From assembly GCF_036227205.1 (NCBI RefSeq), contig NZ_CP109442.1:2976001-3040000 (forward strand): a DNA stretch of 64,000 bases. Direction: 5' to 3'. How positions within the stretch are numbered: position 1 is the first letter of the stretch; every line of letters starts with the position of its first letter. The notes under the pieces are model-generated. The model saw only the letters and a list, made by a program, of their open reading frames with translations. It had not been told where the DNA came from and did not search any database. Shown in pieces: positions 8,278-16,389 of the stretch. Source of the stretch: Amycolatopsis sp. NBC_01480. Its GTDB lineage: Bacteria > Actinomycetota > Actinomycetes > Mycobacteriales > Pseudonocardiaceae. The position numbers and the translations under genes are program-made.

Positions 8278-9281
8278 GCACGCCCGACTTCCCGCCGAGG
8301 CTCGACGGCAGCGGGCGGCGCGACCGGCTGATGTCCACGCTGATCGGGGTGACCGCGGCCTACCGCAGGCTCGCCGACCGGTCCGGGCGCAGCCGCCCGC
8401 CCGTGCGCGAGGTCGACCGGAACCTGGAACTGCTGGTGGAGGCCGTGCGCGAGGAGGCCGACGGCGTGGTCAGCCTTCGGCTGGCGCGCCCGTCCGGCGG
8501 GCCGCTGCCGGGCTGGCGGCCGGGCGCGCATCTGGACCTGAACCTGCCTTCGGGACGGCTGCGGCAGTACTCGCTGTGCGGCGACCCCGAGGACCCGTCG
8601 TACTACCGCGTGGCGGTGCGGCGGATCGGGACGGCTTCGTCGGAGGTGCACACGCTGCGGCCGGGCACGAAGGTGGTGGTGCGCGGGCCACGTAACGCTT
8701 TCCCGTTCGTCGCCGCGCCGGACTACCTCTTCGTGGCCGGCGGCATCGGGATCACGCCGATCCTGCCGATGGTGCACCGCGCGGCCGCGAGCGGCGCCGG
8801 CTGGCGGCTGGTCTACACCGGACGAGACCGCGCGTCGATGCCGTTCCTGGACGAGCTGGCGGACCTGCCGGAGGACCGCGTGTGGATCCGGCCGGACACG
8901 GAGTACGGGATCCCCGCGTCGGGCGCGGAGCTGCTGGAAGGCGTGCCGGACGGCGCTTCGGTGTACTGCTGCGGGCCGGTGCCGATGATCACCGGCGTAC
9001 GCGTGGACCTGGCGCTCACCGGCGCGGCGGCGGTGTACTTCGAACGGTTCTCGACGCCGCCGATCGTCGGCGGGCAGCCGTACCAAGTGCGGCTGCGGCG
9101 CACCGGCGTGACGCTGGACGTGCCCGCGGACCGCTCGACCCTGGACGTGGTGCGCGAACGGCTGCCGGACGTGCCCTACTCCTGTCGCCAGGGCTTCTGC
9201 GGCACCTGCGCGGTGCCCACCCCGGACGGCGGATCGGTGCGGATCTGCGTGGACCGCGGACCCGCCGTCCTGGAGCTCTGA
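8274..9281 (+). CDS. PDR/VanB-family ferredoxin-type oxidoreductase
   Basis: A 335-aa three-domain electron-transfer protein. The flavin domain has RQYSLCG near residue 97 (the R-x-Y-S flavin signature), the NAD(P)H domain has VAGGIGITPIL near 155 and YCCGPVPM near 230, and the C-terminal plant-type [2Fe-2S] ferredoxin has SCRQGFCGTCAVP near 303 plus a final Cys. It passes electrons from NAD(P)H to an oxygenase. As it is coupled to the COG3687 protein and the monooxygenase, it is the likely reductase for the diiron-like partner (inference). GTG 8274 overlaps the preceding stop. Confidence 0.92.
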   Translation: MSTPDFPPRLDGSGRRDRLMSTLIGVTAAYRRLADRSGRSRPPVREVDRNLELLVEAVREEADGVVSLRLARPSGGPLPGWRPGAHLDLNLPSGRLRQYSLCGDPEDPSYYRVAVRRIGTASSEVHTLRPGTKVVVRGPRNAFPFVAAPDYLFVAGGIGITPILPMVHRAAASGAGWRLVYTGRDRASMPFLDELADLPEDRVWIRPDTEYGIPASGAELLEGVPDGASVYCCGPVPMITGVRVDLALTGAAAVYFERFSTPPIVGGQPYQVRLRRTGVTLDVPADRSTLDVVRERLPDVPYSCRQGFCGTCAVPTPDGGSVRICVDRGPAVLEL

Positions 9282-9285
9282 CTGA

Positions 9286-9331
9286 CTCGTGAGTGTTCAG
9301 GACGGTTCTAACCGTCCTGAACACTCACGAG
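9286..9331. terminator. 46-bp palindromic element, copy 1, at a convergent junction
   Basis: Arms of 22 bp are perfectly complementary around a 2-base centre, with ends CTCGTGAG/CTCACGAG and core ACGGTTCTAACCGT. It begins 5 bases after the reductase stop and extends into the YciI gene, whose stop codon it supplies. No U tract follows. This is the first of five copies in the window, all at gene 3' ends. Confidence 0.8.
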
Positions 9332-9609
9332 CCCTGAGGCAGCCAGGCCCCGAGCACCGGGTTGAACTCGCGCACCGAGCGCTCGGCGATCACGCCCTCG
9401 AGGTAGTACGGGTCGGTGTTGATCAGCTCGGTGAGCGCGGCCTCGTCCTCGGCCTGCCAGAGCGTGAGGCCGCCGGTGCCGTCGCCGAGCGGGCCCGCGA
9501 CCGCGACCCGGCCCTCGGCGGCGTGGCCGGACAGGTACTCGCGGTGACGGGGCCGGACCTCGGCCAGCTTCTCCTGTACGTAACGGATTTCGACGAGGTA
9601 CCAGGCCAT
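9325..9609 (-). CDS. YciI family protein
   Basis: A 94-aa protein of the YciI / dimeric alpha-beta barrel family, with YLVEIRYV at the N-terminus and the typical DPYYLEGVIAERSVREFNPV near residues 66-85. YciI proteins are small enzymes or accessory proteins of uncertain reaction. I chose ATG 9609 because gggag lies just upstream on the minus strand; a longer in-frame reading from 9705 has no such site. The last codons and the stop fall inside the palindromic element at 9286-9331. Confidence 0.85.
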   Translation of the reverse strand: MAWYLVEIRYVQEKLAEVRPRHREYLSGHAAEGRVAVAGPLGDGTGGLTLWQAEDEAALTELINTDPYYLEGVIAERSVREFNPVLGAWLPQGS

Positions 9610-9736
9610 GTGGATCTCCCGGGCTAGTGCGGCGGTGACGGTCCCGACGCTACCTGTCACCACCGTGCCGATCTCACCATCCGATCGGTGGCGGGTGGGG
9701 GGCAACCCGATACGCTAGGCGTGCGTCAGTGGCTGT

Positions 9737-10420
9737 GTGAACGCTGTGAATGCCGTGACCAGGCCGCCGGCGCGGGACACCGTGCCTGATCCCGTCCGGG
9801 ACGACCGGCACGGATTCGGCGGGGTCGAGGACAGGCAGGGGTTCATGCTGGAGGGCAACGCGGAACGCAGCGTCGAGGCGACCCTCGGCCACCTGCGGAC
9901 CATCGACGGACCGGTCGCGGTGCAGCCGCCGGCCGCGCCGCTGAACCTGGAGGACCTGTACCGCCAGCACCGGATGCGGCTGGTCCGGCTGGCGATCCTG
10001 CTGGTCGACGAGCCGGCCACGGCCGAGGACGTGGTGCAGGAGGCCTTCACCGGGCTGCACCGGAACTGGGGCCGGCTTCGTGACGCGGCCGCGGCCGTCG
10101 GCTACCTGCGCACTGCCGTGGTCAACGGATCGCGCAGCGTGCTGCGCCGGCGCAAGACCGCGCGTGAGTACGTGCCGCCGCACGCGGTGAACGCCCGTTC
10201 GGCGGAAAGCCTCGCCATGCTGTCCAGCGAGCACCAGGCCGTGGTCAGCGCGCTTTCGAAGCTGCCGCCGCGCCAGCGCGAGGTGCTGGTGCTGCGGTAC
10301 TACGGCGGGCTGAGCGAGGCGGAGATCTCCGAGGCCGCCGGCATCTCCAAGGGCACGGTCAAATCGACGGCCAGCCGGGCCCTGGAGGCGCTCCAGAAGG
10401 CCATGCAGACCCAGAAGTGA
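9737..10420 (+). CDS. SigE-family (ECF-like) RNA polymerase sigma factor
   Basis: Up to 227 aa. Region 2 is seen as LYRQHRMRLVRLAILLVDEPATAEDVVQEAF (about residues 74-104; written here only to mark the region by its ends LYRQ and QEAF). Region 4 is LPPRQREVLVLRYYGG then the helix-turn-helix SEAEISEAAGISKGTVKS near 195-212. There is no anti-sigma gene next to it. The start is uncertain: GTG 9737 gives the full length, while ATG 9845 (MLEGNAERS) has aggggtt just upstream and would give about 191 aa, closer to the family norm. The following gene, nagA, begins 59 bp downstream but has its own operator. Confidence 0.85.
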   Translation: MNAVNAVTRPPARDTVPDPVRDDRHGFGGVEDRQGFMLEGNAERSVEATLGHLRTIDGPVAVQPPAAPLNLEDLYRQHRMRLVRLAILLVDEPATAEDVVQEAFTGLHRNWGRLRDAAAAVGYLRTAVVNGSRSVLRRRKTAREYVPPHAVNARSAESLAMLSSEHQAVVSALSKLPPRQREVLVLRYYGGLSEAEISEAAGISKGTVKSTASRALEALQKAMQTQK

Positions 10421-10461
10421 CCCGGGTGGAGCAATCCCATCACTGAGTAGCGTAGCCACGC

Positions 10462-10475
10462 TTGGTCCAGACCAA
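10462..10475. promoter_or_regulatory. DasR-type operator (dre-like site) on nagA
   Basis: TTGGTC-CA-GACCAA is a perfect 6-2-6 inverted repeat matching the known DasR consensus core TGGTCTAGACCA apart from one central base. It ends 4 bp before ATG 10479. DasR is the GntR-family repressor that senses glucosamine-6-phosphate and controls aminosugar genes in actinomycetes. Its position over or just upstream of the start implies repression by blocking transcription or initiation. Confidence 0.8.
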
Positions 10476-10478
10476 TAT

Positions 10479-11672
10479 ATGCTGGGCGACGTGAAGCACG
10501 CCGCAGACTTCGTCATCACGGGCGGCCGGGTCGCCGCCCCGGACCGCGTACTCGACGACGGCTGGCTGTCCGTCGCCGACGGGCGGATCGCCGCAGTGGG
10601 CACGGGCACGCCGCCGGGCGGCCCCGAACTCCCGCGCGTCGACGTGGGCGGGGCGCTGGTTGTCCCCGGGTTCATCGACACGCACTGCCACGGTGGTGGC
10701 GGCGGCTCGTTCTCCACGGTGGACCCGGACGAGATGCTCACCGCGGTGCGCGCGCACCGCCGGCACGGCACCACGACCACGCTGGCCAGCCTGGTGTCCG
10801 ACCCCGTCGACCTGCTGACCGAGCAGATCGCGGCCCTGCGCGAGCTGGTGCAGGACGGCGAGCTGGCCGGCATCCACCTGGAGGGCCCGTTCATCTCGCG
10901 CGCCCGCTGCGGCGCGCACGACCCGGACACCCTGCTCGAACCGGACACCGGCACGGTGGAGAAGCTGCTGCGCGCGGGCCACGGCGCGATCCGCATGGTC
11001 ACCCTCGCGCCGGAGCTGAACGGCGGCGTCAAGGCCGTCCGGCAGCTCGCCGAATCGGGCGTGACCGCGGCGATCGGGCACACGGACGGTGTCGCCGACC
11101 AGCTGGTCCCGGCCATCGACGCGGGCGCCACGGTGGCCACGCACCTGTTCAACGGCATGCGCCCGCTGCACCACCGCGAGCCGGGCCCGGTGGGCGTGCT
11201 GCTGGACGACGAGCGCGTGACGGTCGAGCTGATCTGCGACCTCGTCCACCTGCACCCGACCGTGGTGCGCTTGGCCGCGTCCCACGCCGGCCGCGGCCGC
11301 ACGGTGCTGATCACCGACGCCATGTCGGCCACCGACGCCGCCGACGGCCGCTACAACCTGGGCCGCCTGGAGGTCGACGTCCACGACGGCGTCGCCACCC
11401 TCGCCGATAACGGCTCTCTGGCCGGCAGCACCTTGACGATGGACAACGCCTTCCGCAACCTGGTGAAGGGTGCGAAACTCGGTGTCCTCGACGCCGTCCG
11501 GGCGACCTCCGGGCGTCCCGCCGAGCTGCTCGGCGTCGCGGACCGCACCGGCTCGCTGCGCCCCGGCCTGGCCGCCGACGTGGTCGTGATGGACGACGAC
11601 CTGCGCCCGGTGAAGGTGCTCCGCCGGGGCGAATGGGTCGCCGAGGTCGGCCGGGCTACCTTGAGCACGTAA
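10479..11672 (+). CDS. nagA: N-acetylglucosamine-6-phosphate deacetylase
   Basis: A 397-aa amidohydrolase that removes acetate from GlcNAc-6-P, feeding glucosamine-6-P into glycolysis and cell-wall synthesis. The metal and substrate motifs are in order: DTHCHGGGG near residue 66, the metal-binding Glu in HLEGPFIS near 130, IGHTDG near 195, ATHLFNGMRPLHHREPG near 217-233, and the catalytic Asp in LITDAMSAT near 275. The start may be ATG 10479 or GTG 10491; the DasR-like site lies directly upstream, which supports a very short or absent leader. The Gly-rich membrane-anchored gene follows after 34 bp. Confidence 0.95.
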   Translation: MLGDVKHAADFVITGGRVAAPDRVLDDGWLSVADGRIAAVGTGTPPGGPELPRVDVGGALVVPGFIDTHCHGGGGGSFSTVDPDEMLTAVRAHRRHGTTTTLASLVSDPVDLLTEQIAALRELVQDGELAGIHLEGPFISRARCGAHDPDTLLEPDTGTVEKLLRAGHGAIRMVTLAPELNGGVKAVRQLAESGVTAAIGHTDGVADQLVPAIDAGATVATHLFNGMRPLHHREPGPVGVLLDDERVTVELICDLVHLHPTVVRLAASHAGRGRTVLITDAMSATDAADGRYNLGRLEVDVHDGVATLADNGSLAGSTLTMDNAFRNLVKGAKLGVLDAVRATSGRPAELLGVADRTGSLRPGLAADVVVMDDDLRPVKVLRRGEWVAEVGRATLST

Positions 11673-11706
11673 CGATCCAGCCACGACACGGGGGAAGACG
11701 AGCGGG

Positions 11707-12819
11707 ATGACCGAGCCGAAGGACCCGGAGCGACTGCTGGCCGACGCATTGCGCGCCCAAGCCGTCTTCGCCCCGCACACCTCGCCCGGCCCACCTCGCG
11801 AACTCTCCGAGCCCTCCCCGGCCGACGACGCCGGGGCTTCCGGTGGCACTGGTGGTGCTGGCAGCGGCACTGGTAGCGGCGCTATCACCGGCAGCGGTGC
11901 TGGCGGTACAGGTGCTGGCGGTACCGGTGCTGGCGGTACCGGTGCTGGCAGTACCGGTGCTGGCGGTACCGGTGGCGATGGCGACTCCGGCCCAGGCGTC
12001 GGCACCGACGGCTCAACCGGCACCGGCAACTCGACTGGCACCGCCGGGTCAACCGGCTCGGGCGCAACGACCGGCGCCGACGGAGCGACTGGCTTCGGCA
12101 ACAGCGGCTCAACCGGCACCGGCAGCTCGACCAGCTTCGGCAGTAGCGGCTCGACCGCCACAGGCCCGGTCGGCGGCTCGTCCGGCGCCGGCGGCTCGTC
12201 CGCCACAGGCACCGGCCCCACAGCCGAACTGCCACCCCGCTACGGCCTGCTCTCCGGCGCCGGCGCGGACTCCCTGGAACGCGAACGCGCCGCCCTCGAC
12301 TGGGCCGACGGCACAACAACCTCCGGCACCACCGGCCAGGGCTCGGGCGGCTATGCGGGCGCAAGCGGCAGCTACCCAGCCGGCAGTGTCGGCCAGGCAA
12401 GCGGCAGCTACCCGGCCGGCGGCGGTCACGCGGGCGCCGGTTACACCCCCGGCAGCGGCGGCCAATCAGGCGCCGGTTACGCACCCAACGGCGGCCAGGC
12501 CGGCATCGGTTACGCACCCAGCGGTGGTCAGGGCGGCACTGGTTACGCGTCCGGCAGCAGTAACCAGTCGGGCTCCGGTTACGCATCCGGCAACGGTGGC
12601 CAGGCGGGCTACGCATCCGGCAACGCCGGCGGCCAGCCAGGCTCCGGCTACCCCGCCGGCCCCGCGAACGCCGCCCCACCCCTCTCACCCGACGCCGTGA
12701 CAGTCCGCCAACCCCCAGCCCCGGCGAGCGCCCCGCTTCCGGTCCACTGGGTCCTCCTGCTCGCCCTGCTCCTCGGCCTGGCCGCGGGCTCGGTGATCGG
12801 GCTCCTCACGCTGGTCTGA
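11707..12819 (+). CDS. Gly/Ser/Thr-rich repeat protein with C-terminal membrane helix
   Basis: A 370-aa protein of unknown function. Residues 1-40 are a charged ordinary segment (PKDPERLLADALRAQA). Residues 45-175 are almost pure Gly/Thr/Ser/Ala with five tandem GTGAG units. A short ordinary island (LPPRYGLLSGAG...LERERAALDW) spans about 177-200. Residues 205-320 hold repeats of the type GYAxGxGGQxG. One hydrophobic helix (WVLLLALLLGLAAGSVIGLLTLV) ends the chain. There is no signal peptide, so the repeat-rich part should face the cytoplasm as a tail-anchored protein. The islands suggest a short conserved protein swollen by repeat expansion. Confidence 0.65.
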   Translation: MTEPKDPERLLADALRAQAVFAPHTSPGPPRELSEPSPADDAGASGGTGGAGSGTGSGAITGSGAGGTGAGGTGAGGTGAGSTGAGGTGGDGDSGPGVGTDGSTGTGNSTGTAGSTGSGATTGADGATGFGNSGSTGTGSSTSFGSSGSTATGPVGGSSGAGGSSATGTGPTAELPPRYGLLSGAGADSLERERAALDWADGTTTSGTTGQGSGGYAGASGSYPAGSVGQASGSYPAGGGHAGAGYTPGSGGQSGAGYAPNGGQAGIGYAPSGGQGGTGYASGSSNQSGSGYASGNGGQAGYASGNAGGQPGSGYPAGPANAAPPLSPDAVTVRQPPAPASAPLPVHWVLLLALLLGLAAGSVIGLLTLV

Positions 12820-13367
12820 CCCCTCCAACGGTCACACCGCGCCCACCTTCCACACGCCCCACCCCGGCGACCTCCTCCGCGCAGCCCATCCCGCTGTGTC
12901 CTCCGCGCAGCCCACCCCGGCTTCTTCCCTCCGCGCAGCCCATCGCGGTCACTTCCCTGCTCGCGGCGGATACCGGCAACCTCACGCCCGCGGCCGTTCG
13001 CTCCGCGTGGCCAACCCTGGCCGCCTTTCTCCGCGCGGCTCGTCGCGGCGGATTCCCTCCTCGCAGCCCCGCCCCGGCCGCCTCCGTCCGCACGACGCGT
13101 GGCGACCGTCGCCTCCGCGCAGCGCGTCCCGGCTGCTCCCTGCGGGCGGCGTGCCCGGGCCAAAGCCGTGGCCCAGGGAAGTCCGGATCCTCAGGCGTCC
13201 GCTCGTGCGGGGCGTTCGCGGGTATCGCCGGAGGCTGTCCGGAACACCCGATTCACCTGGTGCGGGCCGTCCAGGTGGCAGCGATCGGGGCTGCGGTCCA
13301 GTGGCCACTTGACCTGCGGTTCCTTGCCCTGTGAAGGCACACAGCGTCACCCTGTACCGTTTTCGGT
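12820..13367. repeat. Gene-free tract with degenerate tandem repeats
   Basis: About 550 bp without a convincing gene. From about 12869 to 13140 a unit of roughly 30 bp recurs with drift; its core is CTCCGCGCAGCCCA followed by TC-CGG, clearest near 12876, 12901 and 12929, then more decayed. Both strands stay open over 90-170 codons, but the translations are Arg/Gly-rich with no domain. I see no attachment site or RNA gene. Promoter signals for the DedA gene probably lie in the last 60 bp (cctgtaccgt). Confidence 0.55.
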
Positions 13368-14081
13368 GTGATTCTCGCCCAGAGCACAGTGACAACCATG
13401 TCCCTCCTGCCGTCGTGGCTGGACCCGCAGCACCTGCTGACCGGGCTCACCGCGCCGGTCATCGCCGTGCTCTGCCTGATCATCTTCATCGAGAGCAGCA
13501 TCTTCCCGGTCCTGCCGGGCGATTCGCTGCTGTTCACCGCCGGCCTGTTCATCGCGAACGACACGCTGAAGGCGCCGTTGTGGCTGGTCTGCGTGCTGGT
13601 GACGGCCGCGGCGCTGCTCGGCAACGTCGGCGGCTACTACCTCGGCTACTTCGTCGGGCCGAAGCTATTCAACCGGCCGGATTCGAAGTTCTTCAAGAAG
13701 GAGTACGTCGACAAGACGCACGCCTTCCTCGACCACCACGGGCCCAAGGCCGTGGTGCTGGCGCGGTTCGTGCCGTTCGTGCGGACGTTCATCACCTGGA
13801 TCGCCGGGGTCGGCCGCATGGACCCGAAGCGCTACTTCACGTACACGGTGCTGGGCGGCATCCTGTGGGCGGCGGGCATCACGGTGCTGGGCTCGCTGCT
13901 GGGCAACATCGGCTTCATCCGCGACAACGTCGACGCCATCTTCGTGGTGATCGTGCTCGTGTCGGTCGTCCCGATCGGCCTCGAGTACCTGAAGGGGCGC
14001 CGCGCGAAGAAGGCGAAGGGGGACGCGGCGGCCGAGACCCCGGCCGAAGTCACTCAGCGGATCCCGCGCGTGCGCGACTGA
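13368..14081 (+). CDS. DedA family membrane protein
   Basis: A 237-aa integral membrane protein of the DedA/VTT superfamily (proposed lipid scramblases or flippases needed for envelope homeostasis). Markers are FIESSIFPVLPGDSLLF near residues 42-58, and the conserved basic loop ARFVPFVRTFITWIAGVGRM near 138-157 containing the family Arg and Gly. Five or so hydrophobic stretches fit. The start is GTG 13368 or ATG 13398. A second, more distant DedA gene lies at 23955-24629. Confidence 0.92.
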   Translation: MILAQSTVTTMSLLPSWLDPQHLLTGLTAPVIAVLCLIIFIESSIFPVLPGDSLLFTAGLFIANDTLKAPLWLVCVLVTAAALLGNVGGYYLGYFVGPKLFNRPDSKFFKKEYVDKTHAFLDHHGPKAVVLARFVPFVRTFITWIAGVGRMDPKRYFTYTVLGGILWAAGITVLGSLLGNIGFIRDNVDAIFVVIVLVSVVPIGLEYLKGRRAKKAKGDAAAETPAEVTQRIPRVRD

Positions 14082-14098
14082 CCACAACCGAACCCGTG

Positions 14099-14136
14099 AA
14101 GCGGCGCCGGCTCCCCTCGGGGGACCGGCGCCGTTT
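14099..14136. terminator. Bidirectional terminator between dedA-like and glcD-like genes
   Basis: CGGCGCCGG (14102-14110) pairs with CCGGCGCCG (14125-14133), with an inner CCCC/GGGG extension and ttt on the plus-strand side. It separates two convergent genes only 54 bp apart. Confidence 0.8.
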
Positions 14137-15530
14137 CAGTCCGTCATCGAGAACATCGAGCCCGGGTTGAACAGGTTCCCCGGGTCCAGCGCCTGCTTGA
14201 TCTGCCGGTGCACCCGCAGGCCGACCGGGCCGATCTCGCGCACCAGCCAGTCACGCTTGATCTTGCCGACGCCGTGCTCACCGGTGACGGTGCCGCCCAG
14301 CGCGAGGCCGATCTCCAGGATCTCGTCGAACGCCTGCTTGGCGCGCGCGAACTCGTCCTCGGAGTCGGGGGCGTAGACGATCGTGGGGTGCATGTTGCCG
14401 TCGCCCGCGTGCCCGACGACGGCGATCTTCAGGCCCACCTTCTCGCTGACCTGCTCGCAGCCGTGGATCAGCTCGGCGATGCGGGTGCGCGGCACGCAGA
14501 CGTCGTCGGTCAGCCAGACGCCGTACATCTCCAACGCGGTGAGCACCACCCTTCGCGCCTGCAGCAGCATCTTGCCCTCTTCGAGGTCCTCGGTGGCGTA
14601 CGCGAGGTCGGCGCCGCAGTCGGTGCAGATCTGCTCCAGCGCGGCCAGCTCGCGGCGGGCGGCCTCGCCACCGGCGTCGGACTGGGCGAGCAGCAGGGCG
14701 CGGCAGTCGGAGCCCGCGCCGAGGTCGGTCTTCAGGTAGGTCTCCGACGCCTTGATCGACGCCGCGTCCATGATCTCCAGCAGCGACGGCACCAAGCCTT
14801 CGCGAACCACCCGCGCGACGGCCTCGCCCGCCGCCTCGGTGGTGCTGAACCCGGCCACGAACGTCGCGGGGGCCTGCGGCAGCGGCTTGAGCGCGACGGT
14901 CGCCTGCGTGATCACCCCGAGCGTGCCCTCACTGCCGACGAACAGCTTCGCCAGGTCGTACCCCGCCACGCCCTTCACTGTGCGGCGCCCGGTCTTGAGC
15001 AGCGAACCGTCGGCCAGCACGACTTCCAGCCCGAGCACGGAATCGGTGGTGACGCCGTATTTCACGCAGCACAGCCCGCCGGCGTTGGTGGAGAGGTTGC
15101 CGCCGATGGTGCACCAGTCGTAGCTCGACGGGTCCGGCGGATAGAAAAGGCCGTGCTTCTCGACGGCGTTGCGGAAGTCCAGGTTGACCACGCCGGGCTG
15201 CACCACGGCGAGCCGGTTGCCGGCGTCGACCTCGACGATCTCGTTGAGCTTGGTCAGCACGAGCACCACGCAACCGTCGATCGCGTTGGCCGCGCCGGAA
15301 AGCCCGCTACCCGCCCCGCGCGGCACGATCGGCACCTCCGCCTCGGCGCACGCCCGGACCACGGCCTGCACCCCGGCGGTGTCGACGGGCAGCACCACCG
15401 CCAGCGGCTTCCCGACGGGCGCCAGCGGCATCATGTCGCGCGCGTAGCTGTCGGTGACGTCGGCGTCGGTGAGCACGGCGTCCTTGCCGAGCTCGTCACG
15501 GAGTCGCTGGACCAGGGCCTCGTTGCTCAT
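14136..15530 (-). CDS. FAD-linked oxidase, GlcD-like (2-hydroxyacid dehydrogenase)
   Basis: A 464-aa flavoprotein of the GlcD / D-lactate dehydrogenase family, oxidising glycolate, D-lactate or a related 2-hydroxyacid. The N-terminal PCMH-type FAD domain has VPRGAGSGLSGAAN near residues 70-83 and IGGNLSTNAGG near 143. The C-terminal domain has the active-site VVGHAGDGNMHP near 367 and TGEHGVGKIKRDWL near 415. ATG 15530 is preferred because it gives the normal family start (MSNEALVQRL); a 54-bp upstream extension to 15584 is possible. No GlcE/GlcF subunits are adjacent, so it likely acts alone. Confidence 0.92.
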   Translation of the reverse strand: MSNEALVQRLRDELGKDAVLTDADVTDSYARDMMPLAPVGKPLAVVLPVDTAGVQAVVRACAEAEVPIVPRGAGSGLSGAANAIDGCVVLVLTKLNEIVEVDAGNRLAVVQPGVVNLDFRNAVEKHGLFYPPDPSSYDWCTIGGNLSTNAGGLCCVKYGVTTDSVLGLEVVLADGSLLKTGRRTVKGVAGYDLAKLFVGSEGTLGVITQATVALKPLPQAPATFVAGFSTTEAAGEAVARVVREGLVPSLLEIMDAASIKASETYLKTDLGAGSDCRALLLAQSDAGGEAARRELAALEQICTDCGADLAYATEDLEEGKMLLQARRVVLTALEMYGVWLTDDVCVPRTRIAELIHGCEQVSEKVGLKIAVVGHAGDGNMHPTIVYAPDSEDEFARAKQAFDEILEIGLALGGTVTGEHGVGKIKRDWLVREIGPVGLRVHRQIKQALDPGNLFNPGSMFSMTD

Positions 15531-16389
15531 GCCGCCATGGTAGGCGAAATATCTCCGCAGTGCGGAATTTTTCTTCCAGTTCAATAGGATGGCCGTGTCC
15601 TGGGGTGTAGCGGGGCAGCCCGTCCAGTTCGGCGGCGCCCGGGTGGGGCGCCGTGCTCCGCTTCAGGTCCGCACCGGAGGGCATCAGGTGCTCCCGCCAG
15701 AGCCGCAAGCGACGGTGCTGCGGGCTGCTGCCGATGTCGTGCGCCAGACCGGACCGCGATCTGTGTCCACAGTGGAACGTTACGCGCGATGGGATTCCGG
15801 GCCGGGGCTGGAAAACCCGCTGTGCGGATCAACTGGACACCCGGCGCGTGGTGATGGGGCCCTGCGACGACGGGCGCGCGCAGCCAACGGCGGCGCGCGC
15901 GGCGCAAGCACCGGCTGGGCAAGCGGCGGGCACGCGAGCAGCAGCGGCAGCCGGGGCCATGCAGGCGGCGCGGGCAACAGGCGCGCAGCCAACGGCAGCG
16001 CGCGGCACAAGCACCGGCTGGGCAAGCAGCAGCCACGCAAGCAGCAGCGGCAACGCAAGCCGCCGCGGTGTGAGCGGGAAGGCAACGGGCGCGCAGACAG
16101 CGGCAGCGCGCCCGGCGCAAGCGCCGGCTGGGCAAGCAGCAGCGGCGACGCAAGCCGCCGCGGCTGCGCGAGCATCTGCGGCGCAAGCCAGGACTGCGCG
16201 AGCGGCGCGGCCAGCCGGCGCGCAGGCACCGGTAGCGCGCGGCGCAGGCACCGGCAGGGCAAGCAGCGGCCACGCGAGCAGCAGGGGCAACGCAAGCGGC
16301 GCGGGCACTGGCGAGCGAACGGCGGGCGGGCAAGCGGCGGGCGGGCGGCTGGCGGGCGGCTGGCGGCGGGTGCGCGGGCGGAGGGCGGA
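15531..16389. repeat. Gene-free tract with long GC-rich degenerate repeats
   Basis: About 860 bp with no convincing gene. From about 15878 to 16330 a unit of about 110-120 bp recurs roughly four times, recognisable by GCGCAAGCACCGGCTGGGCA or close variants near 15901, 16010, 16108 and 16240, and by GCAGCAGCGGCAACGCAAGC. Purines and G dominate the plus strand. Open frames exist on both strands, but the peptides are Ala/Arg-rich and share no family signature. The first 300 bp (15531-15840) is more ordinary sequence and presumably holds the GlcD-like promoter. Confidence 0.6.

Noticed and set aside
11707..12819. PE_PGRS-like surface protein
   Set aside because: It is Gly-rich, but there is no PE or PPE N-terminal domain; the start is charged and the anchor is a C-terminal helix.
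12648..13163. Minus-strand gene in the repeat tract after the Gly-rich gene
   Set aside because: The frame overlaps the 3' end of a supported gene, is Arg/Gly-rich, and follows the DNA repeats without any protein signature.
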